Shown one piece after another: positions 1 through 7,181 of a stretch of 12,599 nucleotides of DNA. Below the pieces are notes generated by a model. That model did no database searches. It saw only the letters and a program-made list of their open reading frames with translations, and was not told where the DNA came from. Source of the stretch: Porphyromonadaceae bacterium UBA7087 (GTDB taxonomy: Bacteria > Bacteroidota > Bacteroidia > Bacteroidales > Muribaculaceae); contig DKYZ01000092.1 of the NCBI GenBank assembly GCA_002493515.1, forward strand, positions 1 to 12,599. Direction: 5' to 3'. The translations under genes were made by a program, and so were the position numbers. Numbering within the stretch: the stretch's first letter is position 1; the number at the start of each line of letters is the position of its first letter.

Positions 1-1170
1 TACGTTGCCGAATTATGGCTTAATCAGGAACTTAACGCCTTGTCGGGCGATCTGAAGGCGTTTGAGGGTCAGCTGATGCCGCAGCTTGACGAGCTTGCGA
101 GGACTATTCCCGAAATATATTCGGGATATGCCTCGATGGTGCACGACCTTGTGGACAATACGCTCACACTGTTCAACACCAGCGACCGCACCCGGTATAA
201 GGTGGCGGTGGCAGCCGAAATAGGAGCAAAGGCGATAGAGGCTTTCGGGGAATACAAGGCGCCCAAGGAGCATAACCGTCTGCTTCAGAAATATATGAAG
301 GTGAAAATGACGTATGCACAGGCAAATATAGAGAAGGTCAGCCTTCTTCTTCCCAAGATTACCAGAAGCCAGAGTGCCACGGCCAAGCTTTTCAACCGCT
401 GCGCCGAGATCGAATACGACCTTGATAAACTCACTGAAACGAGTCTGGAATCCGTCTCACGCATACAGCAGAAGGCTCTCTCGATATACCGCACCAATAC
501 CTACCTCCTGGAGCTTTGCAAATACCTCTCTTCCGAATATAAGGTGTGGCTCGCGGGAAAGCAGACGAGCGACAACGACATGCCCGACTATTATCTGATA
601 AATCTATATCTGTCGGAGCAGCTGTATGGCGACGATCTCTTTGAGGCCTATTCTACTGCGGCTGATGAGACCCGCAGGCTGAAAGGAAAACAGGTAATGC
701 TTCTGGCAGACTACCAGCTCTCGATGATGGCATTGGGCAACAAGCTTTGCAAAATCAACGTCAAGGAGGCAAATCCGATGGTCGGCAAGCTGATAGAAGA
801 CTGTGGCGCCCATCAGCAATATACCGAGCATACAAAGAAATTCGCCAAACATGTTGAAGACGGGATTTCCACCGGATGGAGCTTATTCGGTATTATGGTA
901 TTATTTGGTATTGTTCTAAGGGGCTTGTTATATTTCAATGCGTCGGAAGAAATCTTCTGGATTGTTCTCCTGCTTACACTTGGTCTGGTAATCAAGTTTT
1001 ATGTGAGGTCGAGGAAATCAGCGATGGAGAATCATGTGAACGTCGGCCTCGCCTTGGCAAAGAGTGTTGACGAAAGCATTGAGAAAGAATGCGGTAAGGT
1101 AGACCGTCCTGACATTGATTACAACGAAAGGAATCTGCTTAAAGCCACGATATCCGGATTTTTGAAATAA
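1..1170 (+). CDS. Helical protein with two C-terminal membrane segments, function unknown (5' partial)
   Basis: I do not recognise this family. The frame is open from the first base of the window, so the gene begins upstream; the TTG at 40 is only an internal codon. The visible 389 residues are almost entirely helix-forming, rich in Leu, Lys, Glu and Ala, with long amphipathic stretches that could form helical bundles or coiled coils (about residues 1-285 from the window edge). Two hydrophobic segments follow, at about 292-312 and 318-336, joined by a very short turn, so they probably form a membrane hairpin. A charged tail of about 50 residues ends the protein. Both sides of the hairpin should lie in the same compartment, most likely the cytoplasm because basic residues (RSRKS) follow the second segment. 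The next gene starts 20 nt after the stop, suggesting an operon. No catalytic motif is visible. Confidence 0.85.
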   Translation, partial: YVAELWLNQELNALSGDLKAFEGQLMPQLDELARTIPEIYSGYASMVHDLVDNTLTLFNTSDRTRYKVAVAAEIGAKAIEAFGEYKAPKEHNRLLQKYMKVKMTYAQANIEKVSLLLPKITRSQSATAKLFNRCAEIEYDLDKLTETSLESVSRIQQKALSIYRTNTYLLELCKYLSSEYKVWLAGKQTSDNDMPDYYLINLYLSEQLYGDDLFEAYSTAADETRRLKGKQVMLLADYQLSMMALGNKLCKINVKEANPMVGKLIEDCGAHQQYTEHTKKFAKHVEDGISTGWSLFGIMVLFGIVLRGLLYFNASEEIFWIVLLLTLGLVIKFYVRSRKSAMENHVNVGLALAKSVDESIEKECGKVDRPDIDYNERNLLKATISGFLK

Positions 1171-1190
1171 AACTATATAAATCACACAGT

Positions 1191-1652
1191 ATGAACGATA
1201 TGATACCTGTCGACAACAACAGATTGTCGAAGATAGAGGATTCCAGCAGAGAAATAGACACGAACGACTATAAGGTGCTTGCCGACACCGCCAATGCGAT
1301 AGTCAGCAACATAAGCAACTGTATCGGCAATGTATCCAACACTTACCGCGACATCTCGATGCTTGCCGCGCAGACGGAGGTCGAGATAAAACGGCTTGAC
1401 TGTGCGCTCGAGTGCTACATGAGGAAGGCGCAGAACAACCTGCAGATCTATCGCGACACGGTTCCGCTCCTTGAAAAGAATTTCGAGAGCATGCAGTCGC
1501 GCATGGACCGTCTCATGGACCGCGCCCTTGACATGCTTTGCGAGGATGTCTCGGAGGAGTCGCTGAAGCGTCAGGAGGCCGTGATGAACATGATTGAAAT
1601 GACCAACAATTCCATCAACAGTCTGGTATACAAGCTTTTGCCATCATATTGA
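1191..1652 (+). CDS. Small soluble helical/coiled-coil protein, function unknown
   Basis: This 153-residue protein is not recognised. It has no signal peptide and no membrane segment. The sequence is predicted from composition to be nearly all alpha-helical. Polar helices with heptad-like hydrophobic spacing cover about residues 25-145, including a Met- and Arg-rich stretch near residues 103-115 (MQSRMDRLMDRALDML). It could be a cytoplasmic partner that packs against the long helical part of the upstream protein. It lies 20 nt after the upstream gene and 43 nt before the DUF4112-like gene, in the same orientation, so the three are probably co-transcribed. The ATG at 1191 is preceded by A/T-rich sequence; a second ATG at 1200 would shorten the protein by three residues. 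The partnership is inference from position and shape only. Confidence 0.8.
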   Translation: MNDMIPVDNNRLSKIEDSSREIDTNDYKVLADTANAIVSNISNCIGNVSNTYRDISMLAAQTEVEIKRLDCALECYMRKAQNNLQIYRDTVPLLEKNFESMQSRMDRLMDRALDMLCEDVSEESLKRQEAVMNMIEMTNNSINSLVYKLLPSY

Positions 1653-1695
1653 GGTCGGGACGGCATGGAAATGACAATGATTAAAGATAAATGAT

Positions 1696-2232
1696 ATGGG
1701 TAGAATAGTAGAGGTAATCGATACGTCCGGTTTTGAAAAGTATGTTGAAAAGGTAAGCCGGCGTGCAGAAGAGGAGGAACATCAGGCAGAGAGACTTACG
1801 GAATCCCCTTCGTTTAGACTTTGCTGGATGGCAAAGAAGTATGACGACTGGTTTCTCGACCCGCTGGTGGGATTCATAATTCCCGGGGTAGGTGATATTA
1901 TATCTTCGGCAGCGACGTTTCCGGCAGTCTATGTGGCGTTGTTCAAGATCCGTTCCCTGAAGCTTACCATGGCGATTCTCGCCACGATGGTTCTTGACCT
2001 GCTTTGCGGACTGGTTCCCGGAATTGGAGACTTGTGCGACGCATTCTACAAATCATCCAAGATAGCGTGCAGGCTTATTGTCGGCTATGTGGATAAAGAC
2101 CCGGCTACGATGAAGGAGATCAACCGTCGCGCTCTGTGGGGCACGGTAGGCGCCATTGCTGCCGGACTGCTACTGTGGCTTGTCTCCTCATTCATATTGA
2201 AAATAGTCCATTGGATCGGCAATCTGTTCTGA
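1696..2232 (+). CDS. DUF4112-like membrane protein
   Basis: This 178-residue protein resembles the DUF4112 family, whose function is unknown. The diagnostic part is a DPLVGFIIPGVGD stretch from residue 55, followed about 50 residues later by a related VPGIGD at 107-112. The two half-motifs look like an internal duplication of a membrane-associated G-x-x-P-G-x-G-D element. The region between them is hydrophobic (about 72-105), and a strong membrane segment lies at about 148-172, near the C-terminus. The N-terminal 50 residues are charged and probably cytoplasmic. There is no signal peptide. An in-frame TGA at 1678 rules out a much longer N-terminus. This is the last gene of the three-gene run, and a hairpin terminator follows about 60 nt after its stop. 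Family assignment is by remembered motif, not by a search. Confidence 0.8.
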   Translation: MGRIVEVIDTSGFEKYVEKVSRRAEEEEHQAERLTESPSFRLCWMAKKYDDWFLDPLVGFIIPGVGDIISSAATFPAVYVALFKIRSLKLTMAILATMVLDLLCGLVPGIGDLCDAFYKSSKIACRLIVGYVDKDPATMKEINRRALWGTVGAIAAGLLLWLVSSFILKIVHWIGNLF

Positions 2233-2293
2233 CAGGCAGTAGGCCAAGGCAGCTGAATAAATCTTCCAAAACAATGGGGGCTTAGATTTTGTT

Positions 2294-2328
2294 AAAAAAG
2301 AAGACGGTTATTATCGCCTTCTTTTTTA
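2294..2328 (+). terminator. Intrinsic terminator after the DUF4112-like gene
   Basis: The left arm is 2294-2306 and the right arm 2315-2327, giving a 13-bp stem with one A-C mismatch (2304/2317) around an 8-nt loop. The right arm ends in six T residues that act as the T-tract. The left arm begins with six A residues, so the structure should also work on the minus strand, although no converging gene is present. It ends only about 23 nt before the preferred start of the phosphatase gene. Confidence 0.75.
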
Positions 2329-2350
2329 TTTAATGACCAAAATTTACATT

Positions 2351-3652
2351 ATGAAGAACTTTAGACTCCTGGCCGTGACCCTCGTCATGGCAGTGCTGTC
2401 GCCTGGCCTCATGTCGGCGCAGCTCAAGCGTTCCCCGGATTTCAAAGACAGATACAAACTCAAGGAGGCCGTCGTGCTGAGCCGCCACAACATCCGCGCT
2501 CCCCTGTCGGGCAACGGCAGTACGTTGGGCAATCTCACCACGCATGAATGGAACGAATGGAGCTCCGCCCCGAGCGAGCTGACCTCCAGGGGAGGCGCTC
2601 TTGAGACCGTCATGGGTCAGTTCTTCCGCAAATGGCTCGTAGACGCTGGTCTCTTTCCCGAGAACTATGTGCCTACCCAGGATGAGGTGAATGTCTATAC
2701 AAACTCCATGCAGCGGTGTATCGCTACCGGACAGTATTTCACCTCCGGATTCATGCCGATGGCAAACCTGCGCGTCAACCACCGTTATTCTCCGAGCAAG
2801 ATGGATCCCGTCTTCTGTCCGCAGCTCACGAAAGTCAGCCCTGAGTTCCGCGAAATTGCCATGGAGCAGATCAGCGCCATGGGAGGGGAGAAGGGAATCG
2901 TGGGAATCAACGAGGCTCTGGCTCCAAATTACGAGCTGATTGCAGATGTCCTCGACCTGGAGGATTCCCCGGCGGCAAAAAACAACGGGATGAAGGCATT
3001 CGACAACTACAATACGGAGATCATACTTCAGCGTAATGAGGAGCCGAAGATGAAAGGCTCACTCAAGGACGCCAATTCCGCGAGCGACGCTTTCATCCTC
3101 CAGTATTACGAGCAGCCGGACACCATAAAGGCCGGATTCGGCCATAAGCTGACGCGCGACCAGTGGGCCGAGATAGCCGAGATCAAGGATGTCTACGGCG
3201 ACGTGCTTTTCACGGCGCCGATCGTGGCCGCCAATGTGGCTCATCCCCTTCTGGTCTATCTCAACGACGAGCTGAATTCACCTGACCGCAAATTCACTTT
3301 CCTTGTGGGGCATGACAGCAACATAGCCAGCGTCAACGCAGCCCTCGGTGTCGAGCCATACGAGCTTCCGAACGCAATTGAGCGAAAGACGCCGATCGGC
3401 AGCAAGGTGGTGATAGAGAAATGGGTAGATCCGCAGGGTGAGGAATACGCAGCCTTGAATCTTGTCTACCAGTCGCCCGACCAGCTCCGCGACATAGAGC
3501 TTCTCGACCTTGACAACCCTCCGATGGTCTATCCGTTGAAGCTCAAAGGGCTTATGGCCAATGCCGACGGCCTTTACAAGCTTGCCGACGTCCAGAAGCG
3601 CTTCATGGAGGCGATACGCGCTTATGACGCCATTCCCGACAGCATGGAGTGA
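2351..3652 (+). CDS. agp: Periplasmic histidine acid phosphatase, Agp-like (glucose-1-phosphatase type)
   Basis: This is a histidine phosphatase superfamily branch 2 enzyme of about 433 residues, which hydrolyses phosphomonoesters through a phospho-histidine. The catalytic motif SRHNIRAPL has its nucleophile at His46, and the C-terminal GHDSNIAS motif supplies His321-Asp322, the Asp being the expected proton donor. RHN in place of the usual RHG, followed by a G-N-G-S stretch, matches E. coli Agp as I remember it. So do N-S-M-Q-R, MDP-x-F-x-P, DAFILQYYE, TPIGSK and VYQS-x-x-QLR. Glucose-1-phosphate is therefore the best substrate guess; phytate or other sugar phosphates remain possible. Residues 1-23 form a type I signal peptide cleaved before Gln24, with no lipobox, so the protein is periplasmic. 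I chose the ATG at 2351 because it opens directly on the Met-Lys signal peptide; the ATG at 2333 would add six residues. Flanking terminators suggest a single-gene transcript. Confidence 0.93.
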   Translation: MKNFRLLAVTLVMAVLSPGLMSAQLKRSPDFKDRYKLKEAVVLSRHNIRAPLSGNGSTLGNLTTHEWNEWSSAPSELTSRGGALETVMGQFFRKWLVDAGLFPENYVPTQDEVNVYTNSMQRCIATGQYFTSGFMPMANLRVNHRYSPSKMDPVFCPQLTKVSPEFREIAMEQISAMGGEKGIVGINEALAPNYELIADVLDLEDSPAAKNNGMKAFDNYNTEIILQRNEEPKMKGSLKDANSASDAFILQYYEQPDTIKAGFGHKLTRDQWAEIAEIKDVYGDVLFTAPIVAANVAHPLLVYLNDELNSPDRKFTFLVGHDSNIASVNAALGVEPYELPNAIERKTPIGSKVVIEKWVDPQGEEYAALNLVYQSPDQLRDIELLDLDNPPMVYPLKLKGLMANADGLYKLADVQKRFMEAIRAYDAIPDSME

Positions 3653-3669
3653 TTGTGCAGACATATATG

Positions 3670-3721
3670 GCCCACAAAAGAGAAATATTCTCCGAATATG
3701 CTCTTTTGTGGGCTTTTTTTT
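3670..3721 (+). terminator. Strong intrinsic terminator after the agp-like gene
   Basis: A perfect 13-bp stem pairs 3670-3682 with 3701-3713. A further 6-bp inner stem pairs 3685-3690 with 3694-3699 around a TCC loop, and an eight-T tract lies at 3714-3721. It starts 17 nt after the phosphatase stop codon. This is a textbook Rho-independent terminator that isolates the phosphatase from the downstream surface-protein gene. Confidence 0.93.
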
Positions 3722-3731
3722 ATATATGTTT

Positions 3732-3762
3732 ATTGCGGAGTAATATTATTTTTGTATATTTG
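3732..3762 (+). promoter_or_regulatory. Bacteroidetes-type promoter for the 1070-residue surface protein
   Basis: The -7 box TATATTTG at 3755-3762 is an exact match to the Bacteroidetes consensus TAnnTTTG. A TTG at 3733-3735 lies 19 nt upstream and fits the -33 element. Transcription would begin around 3768-3771, leaving a leader of about 20-25 nt before the ATG at 3792. The promoter sits directly behind the preceding terminator. No operator-like symmetry is visible around it. Confidence 0.75.
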
Positions 3763-3791
3763 TGCCTTATTAATCATTTTATTCTGATTTT

Positions 3792-6700
3792 ATGAGACAA
3801 TCTATTACTCTGTTTATGGCATCTGCCATGCTTGCTTCGGTTGGTATGGCGTCGGCTTCCGGCCGTTCCGGCGCGCCACCTGACATCTACGGCTGGGACA
3901 TATACTCGAAAAACGAGACTCCATATGGGCTTTACCGGATGGAGGGGGATGCTTTCAATATGGTGTGGGCCGACACGTTTTTCGACGAATATGGCACAAA
4001 GGTCAACAACGGCTTTCTTAAGGACGGAAAGATCATAGGTCTTGCCACGAAGGAGCTGATCACGTATCTGCTTGACTACCATTACGTGGTCTATGATTTC
4101 GAGACGGGAAAGGTGCTCGAAAGCAAGAAGCTTACCATCAAGGAGGCCCCGTATTACGAGAGTCTCGCCTATAATCCTGATGACGGCTACGCCTACGGCA
4201 TCGGAAGGAACTATCAGTACGGGGAGACGAAATCGGTGTTCATGCGCAGCAAGGCCGATGATTTCACCACCTCGGAGGTGATAGCGGAGATAGGGACGGG
4301 AAGGAACCTTCAATCCATATGTTACAGCGGGCGCGACAATGCCTTCTACGGCGTTAACGCAAACAGCGAGTTTGTGCGTGTGGATGTCGACGGCACCTAC
4401 ACACCGCTTTTCACCATCGACAGCGACTTCGTGGCGTCATATCGCGGAGCGTTGCTTTTCAGCCAGAAAGACAATCTCTTCTACTGGAACTACAGCACTG
4501 AGGATTCATCCTTTATGGCCACCATCGACGACATCTCCCAGGAGGTGGAGGTGCTTTTCGAGATTGAGCATGCCAATGAGTTCTCGTTCTTTGTCACTCC
4601 CGATGAATGGCAGGAAGACATGCGGCAGCCCGAGGATCCCGAACTTGTGGAGGCCTCTTTCCCGCAGGGTGCTTTGAGCGGAAAGATGATTTACCGGCTT
4701 CCGGAAAAGCTGCTTGACGGCACTGTGATGGAAAACGCCATGCAATGCGTCGCCACCATCGACGGAGAACAGGCATTCGACGGAGACGGTACACCCGGAG
4801 GCCTTCTTGAAGTTGAGTATCGGGATCTGACACGGGGTTCCCATACCTTCGGTTTCTATGTGTCGTATGACGGTCACTCAAGCGCCGTATGCCAGTCGAA
4901 CATATACATAGGATATGATTATCCTCTGGCACCACGCAATGTGTTGATGTCGTCAGCTTCATTGCAATGGGATGCCGTCACAGAGGGTGAGAACGGCGGA
5001 TATGTCGATGCGGCAAATATCGAATACAGCGTCAGCATCAACGGCAAGCCTTACGGATCCACAAGGGAGACGCACCTCGACATAACGCTTCCGGCCGACG
5101 AGCCTCTCGCGGCATATACGGCGTCGGTGGTGGCTCTCAACGCAGAGCTGGAGTCAGAACCCGGATTCTCCAACCGAATAGTAGCCGGAAAACCGTTGAG
5201 CCTGCCGGTGTATCTGAAACCTACGCTGTCGGAATATGAGCTCTGTAGCGTGGCCGATCTCAACGGCGATAACGTATATTGGATTTACGGCGACCAGCAA
5301 GAGGGATTCCTCATGGGTTATTCCATAGAGGGTTCGGACTGCGACGACTGGCTGTTCCTCCCTCCGTTTGAGGTGACCGATGCCGATAACACACTCTCGT
5401 TTGAATATGAGGCGTGCATAAGGAGTGAGCTTTTCAATGACGAGGAGCTGGAGGTGAGGCTCGGAAAAAGTCCTGACGCTGACGGCATGACTCAGACGCT
5501 TGTGGCGAAATACCGTCCGGAGGCTGTCGATCCCAGGATGGAGCTGAAGAACGTGCTTTTCAATGTGGCTGAGCCCGGCACATATTATATAGGATTCCAT
5601 CTTACATCCAGGGCAAACCAGATGGGTGTCGTGGTGAAGAATGTCAGGATAGAAGACAATGACATCACTGAGGATTCTCCCGCTGCTGTAGCTGACTTGT
5701 CGGCAAAAGCCGCGGAGAAGGGTGTGCTTGAGGCGACAGCCACATTCACATTGCCTGTAAAGACTGTCGGAGGAGAAGACCTCCCTGCTGATGCTGTGCT
5801 AAAGGCAATCGTGTCGTCGTCGGTGGCGACTGCCGAGGCAGAGGGAAAACCTGGAGACACTGTTTCCGTGACAGTGAAGACCGTCCAGGGTGACAATATA
5901 CTCAAGGCCTACACCACCTATGGCGATTTGTGCAGCCCTACGGCTTCCGTGTCTGTCTATACCGGTGTTGTGGCTCCTGTGCATACCAAGGTGACATCTA
6001 TAAAGGTCTCGCCCGACATGATGCAGGCCACTATAACATGGAATCCGGTCACCGAGGGTGTTGAAGGGAAATTCATCATTCCGGAAGATGTGACTTATGA
6101 TATTTATGTAGTTGAGAGCAGTCCGCTTGGTTCGGAATGGGTATACTATGACTCCGCTGGTAAAGCCACCGAGTATACATACGTTTGTCAGGAGGGTATG
6201 GAGCAGCAGGTGCTTCAGATCGGGGTTGTGGCCATCAACGATGCCGGTAACGACGGGTATGTGGCCTCGGCCCGCGAGCTGGTAGGCACACCGTTGGCAT
6301 TGCCGATGACTGATTCTTTTGGAAACGGTGAGGAGTCGGTAGAGCCTTGGGTAATATATAAGCCCTCCAATGCCTATGACGCCCAGTGGAAGGTCGGCAA
6401 GATAGAGGATCTCGGGGTATTCGATACGGATGCGGTGTACGGGCTGTATTGCCTGGCGCAGAAGGATGGCAGCAAGGGAATGATCGGTTTCCCGAGATTC
6501 TCTACTGTTGGTTGCAAGAATGTCAAGATTGTCTTTGACGCTTATGTCGGCGAGGATTGTGTGGAAGCCAAGGTGACAGCAGCCGGTCATTATTCCACGG
6601 AGCGAGTGGTGGTTGGAACAATCTCGCCTATGGACGGAAGTCCGAATATGCGTCGTGTGGAGATGCAGCTTCCGGCCGAGCTTCTCAACCAGTATTGGGT

Positions 6701-7004
6701 GCAGGTATATCTGGAAGTGGAATATGACGATGCGTTCAAGGTACTTCTTGTCACTAATGTTTCGGTGGAGGAAGGTGTTGTCGGTTCATCTGAGAGCGTG
6801 GATATGTCAGTCAGGTCGATACGTGGCGGCATGGGTACGGTCGAAGTTACCGGGTATGCGGGAGAAACACTCCGGATATCCGTTGCCGACGGCCTCTGCG
6901 TCATGTCTGCCGTGGTGAAGGATGACTCGGCGGTATATGATCTGCCGCGTGGAATCTACATTGTTACCGCAGGCACGACTACCCGAAAGGTCGTGGTGAG
7001 ATAA
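3792..7004 (+). CDS. Large multi-domain secreted surface protein with FN3-like/jelly-roll modules and T9SS-like C-terminal domain
   Basis: This 1070-residue exported protein has a signal peptide at 1-22 (cleavage after ASA). Residues about 30-280 repeat short strands with Tyr, Gly and Asp turns, as in a beta-propeller. Residues about 281-377 look Ig-like. Then come an FN3-like domain (about 378-468), a jelly-roll or cleaved-adhesin-like domain (470-622), two FN3-like domains (about 626-722 and 725-836), a second jelly-roll (838-998) and a C-terminal domain (about 1000-1070). The tail ends in DLPRGIYIVTAGTTTRKVVVR-like sequence, with the glycines, GIYIV and basic KVVVR ending typical of T9SS type A sorting domains, so surface anchoring or release through T9SS is likely. 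No protease or glycosidase active site is evident; adhesion or ligand binding is a guess. The gene has its own promoter and terminator. Domain boundaries are approximate, by eye. Confidence 0.87.
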   Translation: MRQSITLFMASAMLASVGMASASGRSGAPPDIYGWDIYSKNETPYGLYRMEGDAFNMVWADTFFDEYGTKVNNGFLKDGKIIGLATKELITYLLDYHYVVYDFETGKVLESKKLTIKEAPYYESLAYNPDDGYAYGIGRNYQYGETKSVFMRSKADDFTTSEVIAEIGTGRNLQSICYSGRDNAFYGVNANSEFVRVDVDGTYTPLFTIDSDFVASYRGALLFSQKDNLFYWNYSTEDSSFMATIDDISQEVEVLFEIEHANEFSFFVTPDEWQEDMRQPEDPELVEASFPQGALSGKMIYRLPEKLLDGTVMENAMQCVATIDGEQAFDGDGTPGGLLEVEYRDLTRGSHTFGFYVSYDGHSSAVCQSNIYIGYDYPLAPRNVLMSSASLQWDAVTEGENGGYVDAANIEYSVSINGKPYGSTRETHLDITLPADEPLAAYTASVVALNAELESEPGFSNRIVAGKPLSLPVYLKPTLSEYELCSVADLNGDNVYWIYGDQQEGFLMGYSIEGSDCDDWLFLPPFEVTDADNTLSFEYEACIRSELFNDEELEVRLGKSPDADGMTQTLVAKYRPEAVDPRMELKNVLFNVAEPGTYYIGFHLTSRANQMGVVVKNVRIEDNDITEDSPAAVADLSAKAAEKGVLEATATFTLPVKTVGGEDLPADAVLKAIVSSSVATAEAEGKPGDTVSVTVKTVQGDNILKAYTTYGDLCSPTASVSVYTGVVAPVHTKVTSIKVSPDMMQATITWNPVTEGVEGKFIIPEDVTYDIYVVESSPLGSEWVYYDSAGKATEYTYVCQEGMEQQVLQIGVVAINDAGNDGYVASARELVGTPLALPMTDSFGNGEESVEPWVIYKPSNAYDAQWKVGKIEDLGVFDTDAVYGLYCLAQKDGSKGMIGFPRFSTVGCKNVKIVFDAYVGEDCVEAKVTAAGHYSTERVVVGTISPMDGSPNMRRVEMQLPAELLNQYWVQVYLEVEYDDAFKVLLVTNVSVEEGVVGSSESVDMSVRSIRGGMGTVEVTGYAGETLRISVADGLCVMSAVVKDDSAVYDLPRGIYIVTAGTTTRKVVVR

Positions 7005-7026
7005 TCCTTGCTAACATCAATAACAG

Positions 7027-7062
7027 GCATCCCGGCTCCGCACAAGAGCCGGGATGCTTTTT
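7027..7062 (+). terminator. Intrinsic terminator after the surface-protein gene
   Basis: A perfect, GC-rich 12-bp stem pairs 7027-7038 with 7046-7057 around a 7-nt loop, followed by five T residues (7058-7062). It lies about 22 nt after the stop codon and separates the surface-protein gene from the BlaI-type operon. Confidence 0.9.
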
Positions 7063-7107
7063 CCTAAGACTGATAATTTCCTGGTATTATGATATTTAAC
7101 AAATATT

Positions 7108-7147
7108 AACTATGAATTATAGTTGTAACTATAAAAAATAGTTGTAA
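7108..7147 (+). promoter_or_regulatory. Double palindromic operator, probably bound by the adjacent BlaI-type repressor
   Basis: Four half-sites alternate in a regular pattern: AACTAT (7108-7113), 5-nt gap, ATAGTT (7119-7124), 2-nt gap, AACTAT (7127-7132), 5-nt gap, ATAGTT (7138-7143). The unit AACTAT-N5-ATAGTT is therefore present twice with a 19-nt period. The central palindrome runs 7117-7134, with 8-bp arms around GT. A 10-base direct repeat, ATAGTTGTAA, falls at 7119-7128 and 7138-7147. The TGTA and ACTA/TAGT elements recall BlaI/MecI operators. The array covers the -33 element and touches the -7 box of the promoter, so bound dimers would block RNA polymerase. Binding by the product of 7182-7556 is inference from position and family. 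Confidence 0.8.
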
Positions 7148-7152
7148 ATTTG
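7123..7152 (+). promoter_or_regulatory. Promoter of the BlaI-M56-TonB receptor-GLPGLI operon
   Basis: The -7 box TAAATTTG at 7145-7152 matches TAnnTTTG exactly. A TTG at 7123-7125, 19 nt upstream, fits the -33 element. The predicted transcription start is near 7158-7161, giving a leader of about 20-25 nt before the ATG at 7182. The -33 element lies inside the central operator palindrome, and the -7 box begins within the last direct repeat. This layout predicts autorepression. Confidence 0.8.
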
Positions 7153-7181
7153 CGGCATCAACATCTGTAGACTCATTGAAT

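Noticed and set aside
40..42. TTG as the start codon of the first gene
   Set aside because: The frame has no stop back to base 1 and the upstream residues are equally protein-like, so the gene is simply cut by the window edge.
3774..4313. 179-codon minus-strand frame covering the promoter and start of the surface-protein gene
   Set aside because: It overlaps a clear promoter and signal peptide on the + strand and shows no family features.
5799..6590. 263-codon minus-strand frame inside the large surface-protein gene
   Set aside because: The + strand protein has continuous domain structure here. The antisense frame is His-, Arg- and Cys-rich with no recognisable motif.
7118..7133. The palindrome as an intrinsic terminator or attenuator
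   Set aside because: It lies upstream of the predicted transcription start, overlaps the -33 element and is A/T-rich with a 2-nt centre, so an operator explains it better.
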